In this document: positions 7,659-14,847 of the stretch, piece after piece
Layout: each line of letters starts with the position of its first letter
Numbering within the stretch: position 1 is the stretch's first letter
Assembly: GCA_002432795.1 (NCBI GenBank)
Contig: DJGU01000115.1
Location: 1 to 17,843, forward strand
Source: Anaerolineaceae bacterium UBA5838
Lineage (GTDB): Bacteria > Chloroflexota > Anaerolineae > Anaerolineales > Anaerolineaceae
DNA length: 17,843 nt
Direction: 5' to 3'
The notes under the pieces: generated by a model
What the model saw: only the letters and a program-made list of their open reading frames with translations
The model's database searches: none
What the model was told of the DNA's origin: nothing
Position numbers and translations under genes: made by a program

Positions 7659-9089
7659 ATGCAAAAGCTGCGAAAATTCACCCTCATCTCCCTCTGCCTG
7701 CTGCTCCTGACGGTAAGCGCAACCAAGCCAATTTTTCCAACTGAGGCAAAGGACGCTCAAGCAACCATGCGGAGCGTGAGCGCTTACGAGCTGATTGCGG
7801 CGATGAACGTGCTGCGCATGTCCAACGGGCTGCCGGCGTTGATCGAACATCCCATCATCAACGCTGTGGCGCAGGGCACTGCCCAAATTATGGCGGATGG
7901 GTTGCTCTCGTGGCACATTGGCGATGTGAAAGGGCGCCTGGCAGCGGCAGGATATGGCGGGGGCGGGACCGTTTTCGCCACGGAGAACTTCGCGGTTGCC
8001 GGTGATAGCGCCACGATCGATCAGATCATGCTGATGTGGGCGGATTACGACCACATGCGCCCCGCCACCCAGCCTTACTACTGCCATGTTGGAGCGGGCA
8101 CGGCAAGAGCCAGCAACGGCATGACTTATTTCATTTTGCAAGCCGCCTACGTCTCTGGCGTGTCTTGCGAAGCTGCCCCTCCCGGCGGATGGACCCCCAT
8201 CCCAGGGCAAACCCCGATCGTCCCCGGCATTATTACCCCGGTCGAATTGGTGGAGCCTGACGAAAATGGCAATTATCTGCATGTCGTCATGCCGGGGCAG
8301 AGCTTTTGGTCGATTGCGGTGGCTTATGGGGTAACTATCAAGGACATCCTGCGCTGGAATAACCTGCCCGAAAGTTACGTGCTGCAAGCTGGAGACGAGC
8401 TGCTGATTGCCGGACCAAACTCGCGCGCACTTGTTACCCCAACGCCACTGGGAAATGTGATCATCGCCACACCAGATAGCGAAGGGCGGATCGTGCACGT
8501 CGTGGAGGCATATCAGAACCTGTCAAGAATTGGCGGGGCTTATGGGGTTTCGGTGAACAGGCTGGTGGAGCTCAACGGCATCACCGTGGAAACACCGCTT
8601 CAGGTCGGGCAAAGGCTGCTGATAAAAGGTCCGGATCAGACCTCCACCCCCACGCCCTTGCCGCTTAGCCCACTGCAGAAGCTCACCCCGGCTGCGGATG
8701 GCAAGTATTACCATACGGTCACTGAGGGACAAACCCTGGTATGGATCGCAGGTTTGTATGGCATCTCCGCGACCGATTTGATGACATGGAATAATCGTAA
8801 TGCGTCCAGCGTGATTTATCCGGGAGAGCGGTTGCTGCTGCAGGTCACCCCGCCGGCAACCAACACGCCCACGCCCCTGCCGCCGACGGAGACCTCACTC
8901 CCAACCCTCACCCCTAGTCCAACCCTAAGCCCCACCGCAACCCGGCTTTTCTTGCCAACATCAACCACCAGCGAAACTTCGGCAGAATTGGGTGCGGCAG
9001 AAAAGTCAAACAACTGGCTCTTGCTCCTGGCCGCGGCAGCTGCTTTGGCAGCGGTTTATCTTGTTATCAGGTCTCACAAGTCGAAGTGA
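7659..9089 (+). CDS. Secreted CAP-domain protein with three LysM domains and a C-terminal membrane anchor
   Basis: The 476-residue protein starts with a Sec signal (charged MQKLRK then a Leu-rich core, about 1-30). A CAP/SCP domain spans about 40-165: AAMNVLR, SWHIGD (84-89), ENF (109-111), MWADYDHMRP (126-135). Three LysM modules follow at about 207-251, 279-323 and 351-395, separated by Thr/Pro-rich spacers. A Ser/Thr/Pro-rich stalk (396-448), a hydrophobic helix (452-470) and the basic tail RSHKSK end it. LysM modules bind N-acetylglucosamine-containing glycans, so the protein probably sits on the outside, bound to peptidoglycan and tethered to the membrane. The biochemical role of bacterial CAP domains is poorly known. 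It is the only plus-strand gene, expressed on its own, and ends in a terminator. Confidence 0.92.
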   Translation: MQKLRKFTLISLCLLLLTVSATKPIFPTEAKDAQATMRSVSAYELIAAMNVLRMSNGLPALIEHPIINAVAQGTAQIMADGLLSWHIGDVKGRLAAAGYGGGGTVFATENFAVAGDSATIDQIMLMWADYDHMRPATQPYYCHVGAGTARASNGMTYFILQAAYVSGVSCEAAPPGGWTPIPGQTPIVPGIITPVELVEPDENGNYLHVVMPGQSFWSIAVAYGVTIKDILRWNNLPESYVLQAGDELLIAGPNSRALVTPTPLGNVIIATPDSEGRIVHVVEAYQNLSRIGGAYGVSVNRLVELNGITVETPLQVGQRLLIKGPDQTSTPTPLPLSPLQKLTPAADGKYYHTVTEGQTLVWIAGLYGISATDLMTWNNRNASSVIYPGERLLLQVTPPATNTPTPLPPTETSLPTLTPSPTLSPTATRLFLPTSTTSETSAELGAAEKSNNWLLLLAAAAALAAVYLVIRSHKSK

Positions 9090-9096
9090 GACTTTT
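9071..9096 (+). terminator. Rho-independent terminator overlapping the stop codon
   Basis: GTCTCAC (9071-9077), an 8-base loop, GTGAGAC (9086-9092), then TTTTG. The right arm contains the TGA stop of the CAP-LysM gene (9087-9089). The U tail is short, so efficiency may be modest. It also separates this gene from the opposing operon whose last gene ends at 9208. Confidence 0.6.
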
Positions 9097-9207
9097 GTAG
9101 TTGGGTTTGAAACCTTGCCATATTTTAATAATTAGCAAGCAAAGTTGCCTGTCATCCATTTAGTTGCTATTCACCCAACACCTAATCGAGCCTAAACAAA
9201 AAGATTT

Positions 9208-11166
9208 TTATGGTATCTCGGGAATTAGGTTTTGGTCAAACTCAAAACCATCCTCGATCAATTTGTTTACCATGATTATTCTAATCTCGGCTTTGGATAA
9301 ATAATCGTCCTCGGAGCATGCGCCGACATAGGACGAAACTTCGCCATAGGACCAGGCATATTTTTCAAGATTTAATCGATAGTATCGATCACAATCAATT
9401 ACTGTCATATAGTCAAACTGGTAGAAAGGCGGTTTAAAATAATCCTCTCTTAATGTCCATTGACCCGTTCCGGATTTATCCTCAGCCCGATCAGTTCCCA
9501 CAGATAATACCAAACCACCGGGATAGTCTTCAGCAAATATTGACCTTCCCGCATTCATCCAGGAGGGCTGAGGTTGCCCGAGGATGTCAAGAATTGTTGG
9601 TGCGATATCAACGTGTTGGGTGGTTTTTATTGTGAGGACCCGACTGATGCCAGCGGGCAGATGAATGATCATTGGCAACCGATCAACTGTGCTTAATTTT
9701 TTACCATGGTCGCTGCTGATGATTATCAAGGTGGAATCTAACTCGCCAGAGGCATTCAAACCATCAAACAAAATCTGAAGGGCCGAGTCGACATCAACGA
9801 TCGCATCGTCATACAGATCTTCATTCCAGGATTCTTGATTGTCACGGTCAATATGTGCGGAATACTTTGTAGATTCCGGATAAAACTTATCCCCATGCGT
9901 TCCCATCCAATGGATCTGCACGAATACTGGCTGGGCATTTTGATTTATGAGCTCCACCGCCTGGTACACCTTATCCAAATCCTTAAAATCCTTTTGGGTT
10001 TCCGTGATTTGTTCGAAAGTGTTCTGCATGGTCTCAATGAAAAAGATGTGTTTCAATCGACTGAACAAACGACCCTCAACTTCTTTCACAAACAAGACAG
10101 TATTACCTGGAACTCGTGTATTAAGAAAGTTGGTGATGCTATTTGATTCCAATGAAACACCATTTGACTCATTGAACCCGTTCTGAAGGTTTTGGTTTGA
10201 AGCATCAACGTAATGGCTGATCGTAAGTTGTGAGGAGTAGTAGCCCAGGTCGCGCAGTATAGCTACCACGTGTTCAAGACTATCACCTCCTTTTAGTAAA
10301 TCGGGAGGAAACAGCACCCGGGTCTCAGACGGATATTTCCCGGTTAGGATTGATGTGATAGAACCGCTGGTATTTGCAGCATTGTTAAAGTGGTTGGTGC
10401 TGATGATAAGACTATCTTTGATCGAATCCAGGAAGGGGGTTGTTTCCCTCTCATATCCATAGACACTCATGTTTTTTGCGTTTACGCCATCGGCAGTAAA
10501 CAACACGATGTTGGGCAAGCTTTTCTCTGTATCCAGCAAACTTAACTTACCGCTTGCGCCCGAAGGAACACGGATAAACAACATAACCAAGATGATCGGA
10601 GTAATTGTAAGCACTGTTGCCAGAATACCAGTTTGCTTGAAGCCGGTTTTCTTACTATTACGCATAATGAAATGCTTTGCCAGCCTAAGATTCGCCAGGA
10701 CAAAGAGCCCAATCCAAATCAACAGGTAAATACCACTTGTAATTCCATGAGAATCAACTATTCCAAATTTTAGAACTGTGTAAGTGAAATTATCTATTAG
10801 CAGCAAAGCAAGTGAGGCTAGCACGGCTGCTGGAATAATGCCTAACAAGTGGGCAAACAGTTTTATCTGCTTCGGAAAAATGGAACAGATCAATAATGCA
10901 GGGATGGAAATGAGCAGCAATAAGGCTGCCAAAAGAAACGATGTGACCAATAAAACATTGATTTTTTCGACTAACGAAGACGCACTCAAGAAAGAAGGTT
11001 TGGTGGTTATGAACAGCCACTCCATAAACACAAACATAAAGCTGATTAAGACATTTATTACCAAGTTGGATCCCAACAAATTTGTCAGGATCTTCATATT
11101 TTTCTTTCCCCTGGTTTCTTCGTCTGAGTTATCCTCTTTTTTGTTAAATTGCATCAAATCTTTCAT
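9208..11166 (-). CDS. Five-TM extracellular phosphotransferase of the sulfatase/alkaline phosphatase fold (LtaS-like layout)
   Basis: The 652-residue protein has about five transmembrane helices in the first 200 residues, then a large domain with the sulfatase-superfamily plan: NIVLFTADG (D226), VYGYERETTPFLD, NTSGSITSILTGKYP, THGDKFYP (H424), SSDHGK (D486, H487) and QHVDIAPTILDILG. At the nucleophile position, where sulfatases have Cys/Ser in CxPSR, it has Thr (T266) and no PSR. It is therefore unlikely to be a formylglycine sulfatase; a Thr nucleophile is typical of lipoteichoic acid synthases and phosphoethanolamine transferases. I infer transfer of a phospho-group onto a surface polymer outside the membrane. 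Its ATG overlaps the stop of the upstream methyltransferase by 4 bases (ATGA), showing coupling. The ribosome site itself is weak. Substrate unknown. Confidence 0.85.
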   Translation of the reverse strand: MKDLMQFNKKEDNSDEETRGKKNMKILTNLLGSNLVINVLISFMFVFMEWLFITTKPSFLSASSLVEKINVLLVTSFLLAALLLLISIPALLICSIFPKQIKLFAHLLGIIPAAVLASLALLLIDNFTYTVLKFGIVDSHGITSGIYLLIWIGLFVLANLRLAKHFIMRNSKKTGFKQTGILATVLTITPIILVMLFIRVPSGASGKLSLLDTEKSLPNIVLFTADGVNAKNMSVYGYERETTPFLDSIKDSLIISTNHFNNAANTSGSITSILTGKYPSETRVLFPPDLLKGGDSLEHVVAILRDLGYYSSQLTISHYVDASNQNLQNGFNESNGVSLESNSITNFLNTRVPGNTVLFVKEVEGRLFSRLKHIFFIETMQNTFEQITETQKDFKDLDKVYQAVELINQNAQPVFVQIHWMGTHGDKFYPESTKYSAHIDRDNQESWNEDLYDDAIVDVDSALQILFDGLNASGELDSTLIIISSDHGKKLSTVDRLPMIIHLPAGISRVLTIKTTQHVDIAPTILDILGQPQPSWMNAGRSIFAEDYPGGLVLSVGTDRAEDKSGTGQWTLREDYFKPPFYQFDYMTVIDCDRYYRLNLEKYAWSYGEVSSYVGACSEDDYLSKAEIRIIMVNKLIEDGFEFDQNLIPEIP

Positions 11167-12542
11167 TTTTTCTTTAGTAAAAATAGTGTCCTTTCAGAAC
11201 CGTGAACTTTCTCTTCAGCAATAATGTCATAAAGGAACGAAAAAGCATTCCGAAAACCTTCCGGGGAGTAATCCGGGAAAATATCCGACCTTGATGCTAA
11301 TAACCGCTTTACCTGGGAATCGCTTTTTGGAACAAATTCAATGATCAGATATTCGCCCAAGTCCGCGAAGTAATCAGCCACATCAATCATAGGAACGTTA
11401 TTCGATATTGCGAGGTGGTGTATCAACGCCAAAGCCATCACCAGATCAACTGGTCCGCGTGCCTGCATAGATTCGCGCTCAGCGTTATGCCATCCGAGAT
11501 TCGGGGAAGGATTGGTCAGGTCCATGCGAAGAGGCAGCATGAACTTTTCTTTGTTTTGCTTAACTTTGTCATAATTTTGCTGAACCGCGCCCGGGTCAAT
11601 GTCAAAACATACCGTCGATATCTGCAGATCGCTGGCCAACCGGCTGAATTCACCAGTGTTTCCACCCAGATCCCAAACCTTTTTTGGCTGAACTTTTTCA
11701 ATAAATGTCCGTACGAGTTGGCATTTGGCTTCAAACGATGCCTGGGTATAGTTGTTATCCTGGTAGTAATCCGTCCACTCGGTTTGAACAGTTTTCACCT
11801 TCAAACTTCGCACGGTCGAAAGCAAGCTGTCAAGCAGTCCATAGATCGCTGCTTTACTGACGCGACCTTTTACCTGTTCTTCCGAGACTTCTTTGTCTGC
11901 ATAGCGCTGCTGAGACTTGGCGTGAATGTGGATATGTGTCGTCAAACCAAAATTCATCCTCGTGTTTGCGGGCAACAATTTCGACGCCAGGTCAAGAGGG
12001 ATCCCGTCTATGTAAAGGCGCAATTGCTGTGCCAGGCGAACATCTTTCTTTGCCATGAGTGCCAATGGTGCCAGGAAGTGTTGACAAAACTGTTTATAGG
12101 CTACCCAAGGCATGCCTTCTTCGTATTTCTCGAACGACAAGGTGTCAATAAATATCGGTCTTCCATGTTGGAACTGGATATTGTAAGCACTGGCATCCTT
12201 GAGGCTCATGCCAAACTCAAGCGCTCGGCGTGCAATTGCCAGGGTTAGAATGGCTGCGTCCTTCAGCTGGTTAAAACACCACTCGTAAGGATACGAAATA
12301 AAATCAATATTCTCGGGTTGAATGACTTTGTAAGCAATTTCGGGTCGTGGCGCAAGGGTAAGCTCAACTTCCTTATGGGCTACCAGGGTTCTCGACTTGT
12401 TTAGCTGATCATACAGACCGGAATTCATCAACAAGTCATATTCTTCCTGATATTTTTGGTTAACCTGACGATATAACTTGCCATCGTGCTTAAACATGAA
12501 ACCGCTCGGATCTCTAAACGACCCGCTTACTTTATCAGGCAT
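11163..12542 (-). CDS. SAM-dependent methyltransferase with a kinase-like N-terminal region
   Basis: The C-terminal half of this 459-residue protein is a class I methyltransferase: VWDLGGNTGEF (289-299, SAM loop), VCFDIDP (acidic residue for the ribose), LRMDLTNP and the MALALIHHL segment. The N-terminal half (about 10-200) contains SYPYEW, a helical stretch, then LKDASAYNIQFQHGRPIFIDT, in which D116, N121 and D133 have the D-x4-N-x11-D arrangement of kinase and aminoglycoside-phosphotransferase catalytic loops. Related proteins are often annotated simply as methyltransferases or NoeA-like. The acceptor is unknown; context suggests a surface glycan or lipid-linked intermediate. The start at 12542 is preceded by AGAGGAA at good spacing; an ATG 39 bases earlier lies upstream of that ribosome site. 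It follows the YLDPGSGS gene by 44 bases and overlaps the phosphotransferase gene. Confidence 0.85.
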   Translation of the reverse strand: MPDKVSGSFRDPSGFMFKHDGKLYRQVNQKYQEEYDLLMNSGLYDQLNKSRTLVAHKEVELTLAPRPEIAYKVIQPENIDFISYPYEWCFNQLKDAAILTLAIARRALEFGMSLKDASAYNIQFQHGRPIFIDTLSFEKYEEGMPWVAYKQFCQHFLAPLALMAKKDVRLAQQLRLYIDGIPLDLASKLLPANTRMNFGLTTHIHIHAKSQQRYADKEVSEEQVKGRVSKAAIYGLLDSLLSTVRSLKVKTVQTEWTDYYQDNNYTQASFEAKCQLVRTFIEKVQPKKVWDLGGNTGEFSRLASDLQISTVCFDIDPGAVQQNYDKVKQNKEKFMLPLRMDLTNPSPNLGWHNAERESMQARGPVDLVMALALIHHLAISNNVPMIDVADYFADLGEYLIIEFVPKSDSQVKRLLASRSDIFPDYSPEGFRNAFSFLYDIIAEEKVHGSERTLFLLKKK

Positions 12543-12586
12543 ACAACATTCCTCTTGTATTGGATTTGGTAAAAAAACCAACAGTG

Positions 12587-12844
12587 TTATTCTCTGGCGG
12601 AAGTGGGATCCGATGGCAAGGACGTGGGATCATCATCCACAACCCCTGTTGGATCCTTTGACTCTCCCTCGCTTGCCTTTTTTCCAGTAAAGAATGCTTT
12701 TATGTTTCTCCAAAAAATTCGGATAGCAACACCCGCACCAAGAAGGGCAGCTAAAACGATCTGAATAAGCATACTCCCCGAACCGGGGTCAAGATAAGTC
12801 TGAGTGGAGCCCTGAATAAATTCGTTAATAGACAAAAAATTCAT
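12587..12844 (-). CDS. Small single-pass membrane protein with a YLDPGSGS motif
   Basis: This 85-residue protein begins with a polar stretch, has the motif TYLDPGSGSMLIQ at 16-28, one hydrophobic helix (about 25-45), a basic amphipathic segment (RIFWRNIKAFFTGKK) and a hydrophilic acidic tail rich in Asp/Ser/Pro. From general recollection, YLDPGTGS-like small proteins occur near surface-polysaccharide and sulfatase-family genes; their function is not established. A strong ribosome site (AAGGAAGG) precedes the ATG by a few bases, supporting that this short frame is real. It lies between the acyl-carrier gene and the methyltransferase gene. Its position recalls DltX, the small membrane protein of dlt operons, but I see no DltX sequence motif, so that is analogy only. 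Confidence 0.8.
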   Translation of the reverse strand: MNFLSINEFIQGSTQTYLDPGSGSMLIQIVLAALLGAGVAIRIFWRNIKAFFTGKKASEGESKDPTGVVDDDPTSLPSDPTSARE

Positions 12845-12865
12845 GTTTACCTTCCTTTAGCTATT

Positions 12866-12874
12866 ATTTTACCA
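12866..12874 (-). promoter_or_regulatory. Possible internal extended -10 promoter
   Basis: TGGTAAAAT (minus strand) fits an extended -10 element 21 bases before the ATG of the small membrane protein. It lies in the 98-base gap after the ACP gene, the largest gap inside the cluster. It could give separate expression of the last three genes. No -35 box is visible. Confidence 0.25.
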
Positions 12875-12942
12875 TGACGTCCGGGCACTTTCCCTGTAAT
12901 TATTTCCTCAGGCTTTGCTGTCAGAAAACTAGATGCACCCTG

Positions 12943-13188
12943 TTAGTAGCTCACTTTGGCTTCAATCGCCGACTTCAATTCGCCCACAGTCTTAAAACCA
13001 AACGCTTCCTGTTGAGTGAATTCAATCTCGAATTCAATTTCGAGAGATGTAATCAGGTTGATATGCGAGAAAGAATCCCAACCCACCACATCGCTTGCAG
13101 TCATCTCATCGAAAATCTCAATCTCCGGGTTGTCAAAAACTTCCCGAAAGACCTTATTCATCCGCTCAACCACATCATTTTCTGCCAT
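12943..13188 (-). CDS. Acyl carrier protein (DltC-like role)
   Basis: The 81-residue acidic protein has the four-helix ACP pattern with GWDSFSHINLI, where S39 is the predicted 4'-phosphopantetheine site. It differs from the fatty-acid AcpP motif DSLD by having DSFSH, closer to the variant motifs of dedicated carriers such as DltC. Its ATG directly follows the TAA of the upstream ligase gene (TAAATG), with GGAGGA in the ligase's last codons, so the two are translated together. This strongly suggests that the ligase loads this carrier. The holo-ACP would then hand an acyl thioester to the MBOAT encoded upstream. A phosphopantetheinyl transferase must be encoded elsewhere. Confidence 0.93.
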   Translation of the reverse strand: MAENDVVERMNKVFREVFDNPEIEIFDEMTASDVVGWDSFSHINLITSLEIEFEIEFTQQEAFGFKTVGELKSAIEAKVSY

Positions 13189-14808
13189 TTATTCCTCCAT
13201 CGTGGAGAGATCCCCCACGTCTTGTCCCAGGTATTGCTTCTTCAGCACCCGACGCATCACTTTTCCACTTTTTGTTTTGGGAATTTTATCAGTGAATACT
13301 ACTTCTTTAGGCGAGGCCAGCGAAGCCACTTTCTTTGCCACGTAGAGCTTAATTTCCATATCCAATTTTCGCAGCGAAAGAGATCGCTCATCGTGGACCA
13401 CAAATGCCACTACCTTTTCATAGAGAAGATCATCAGGCAGCCCCACCACCGCACAATCCAACACGTGAGGAACTTCCATTACAGCCGATTCAATCTCAAA
13501 TGGACTGACCAAATGACCCGCGGTGTTTATGACATCATCACTTCTGCCAATGTACCAGTAGTAACCGTCCTCATCCCGATACGCAATATCACCGGAGCTA
13601 TAGAAATCCCCCAGGAACTTGTTTTTGTAAACCATGGGGTTGCCAACGTATTCTCTGAACATTGAGTTCCAGGGTTTACGGACGCAAAGCAGCCCCTGGG
13701 TGTTATCCGGCAGGGGATTGTCCTGGCTTTCAAGGATTGCTGCTTCGATGTATGGCAGCGGCTTGCCCATCGAGCCCGGCTTAACTTCCAAACCCGGACG
13801 GTTGGCAATCATAATGCTGCCAGTTTCGGTTTGGAACCAGGTGTCGTAGATCTCGCAATGGAAAACTCTTCGTCCCCACAAGACCAGGTTGGGGTCAAGG
13901 GGTTCGCCAACGGTATAGACCCTTTTTAGTGAGCTTAGGTCGTATTGCTGGTAGAACGCGTCTGCTTGCTGCGCCATCATGCGAAAGACGGTGGGGGCAG
14001 TGTACAAGATTTGAACTTTGTGGCGCTCAATCACGCGCATCCAAAGTGCCGGATCGTAATTCGCATCCAGTTGAACTTGGGTCAGCCCCGAAGCCCATGG
14101 CGCTGTGATACCGTAGGTCGTGCCGGTTACCCAACCCGGGTCTGCCGTGCACCAAAAGAGCTCTTCTGGATTTGCCTGCATGACCGCCTCAAAACTGCGC
14201 AGGTGATCCACTATTGATCCATGACAGTGCTGAACCGCCTTGGGTTTGCCAGTGGATCCGGAAGTGAAATGGAAGTGGGAGTATTGTTCAGGGTCGGTTT
14301 CTGGAGTAACAAATTCAACCGGAGACTGTTCGAATTGATCGCGGATGCCAATAAACTGACCATCGGACTGTGACTCGTCAACTAAGAGCACCCGAAAGGA
14401 TGTGTCCAATTTTTGTAAGACCTTAACGAGGCGGAAGTTCATCCGGGACGTTGAAATGATTGCCTTGGTGTCGGTGTCATTTATTCGCTCCACAATCGAG
14501 TCCTCACCGATACTGTTAAACAGGATGCTGCTGATCAATCCCAGTTTCAACCCACCCAGGAAAAAGACATACATCTCCACTGTTTTGGAAAGCAGCAGCA
14601 TAATGTGGTCGCCCTTTTGAAATCCAAGTGACGAGAGTAGGTTGGCTGCCTGGTTGCTCAAGTCAGAGAGCTGCGCATAGCTAAACTCCGTTAAGTTTTC
14701 ATCTTTGTCAATCAACTTAAGCGCTGTTTTTGTGCCAAGCCCTCGCTCCACTTGCCAGTCAGTACAGAGGTATCCGATGTTATTGTGAGGGAAAGTTTGT
14801 GTTGTCAT
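13189..14808 (-). CDS. AMP-forming acyl-CoA synthetase / acyl-ACP ligase, acetyl-CoA synthetase-like
   Basis: The 539-residue ANL-superfamily enzyme has the P-loop FTSGSTGKPK (181-190), CTADPGWVTGTTYG as in acetyl-CoA synthetases, DTWFQTETGS, YSSGDIAYRDEDGYYWYIGRSDD and the C-terminal PKTKSGK with catalytic K516. It would adenylate a carboxylate and pass it to a thiol. It is shorter than typical AcsA (about 650) because the N-terminal extension is missing. At the acid-pocket position where acetyl-CoA synthetases have the second Trp of DTWWQTETG it has F325, so the pocket may take something larger than acetate. The gene abuts the ACP gene, so the acceptor is probably that ACP rather than, or as well as, CoA. 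CAGGA lies before the ATG. It is not an obvious D-alanine ligase (DltA). Confidence 0.9.
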   Translation of the reverse strand: MTTQTFPHNNIGYLCTDWQVERGLGTKTALKLIDKDENLTEFSYAQLSDLSNQAANLLSSLGFQKGDHIMLLLSKTVEMYVFFLGGLKLGLISSILFNSIGEDSIVERINDTDTKAIISTSRMNFRLVKVLQKLDTSFRVLLVDESQSDGQFIGIRDQFEQSPVEFVTPETDPEQYSHFHFTSGSTGKPKAVQHCHGSIVDHLRSFEAVMQANPEELFWCTADPGWVTGTTYGITAPWASGLTQVQLDANYDPALWMRVIERHKVQILYTAPTVFRMMAQQADAFYQQYDLSSLKRVYTVGEPLDPNLVLWGRRVFHCEIYDTWFQTETGSIMIANRPGLEVKPGSMGKPLPYIEAAILESQDNPLPDNTQGLLCVRKPWNSMFREYVGNPMVYKNKFLGDFYSSGDIAYRDEDGYYWYIGRSDDVINTAGHLVSPFEIESAVMEVPHVLDCAVVGLPDDLLYEKVVAFVVHDERSLSLRKLDMEIKLYVAKKVASLASPKEVVFTDKIPKTKSGKVMRRVLKKQYLGQDVGDLSTMEE

Positions 14809-14847
14809 AAGGTCCTGCCATTAATTATATGTTCAATTGCGGCGTGT

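Noticed and set aside
7641..8498. Minus-strand open frame opposite the CAP-LysM gene
   Set aside because: The plus-strand frame has a signal peptide, CAP and LysM domains and a terminator; the minus frame has none and is a codon-bias shadow.
8952..8966. LPTST before the C-terminal hydrophobic helix of the CAP-LysM protein as a sortase signal
   Set aside because: The glycine of LPXTG is missing, and such Thr/Pro-rich stalks give LPT strings by chance; a plain membrane anchor explains the C terminus.
11415..12248. Plus-strand open frame of 277 codons
   Set aside because: It is antisense to the methyltransferase gene, which has SAM motifs and a good ribosome site; no domain is seen in the antisense translation.
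12543..12581. Earlier ATG start for the methyltransferase at 12581
   Set aside because: A clear AGAGGAA ribosome site lies just before the ATG at 12542, and the extra 13 residues do not look like part of the family.
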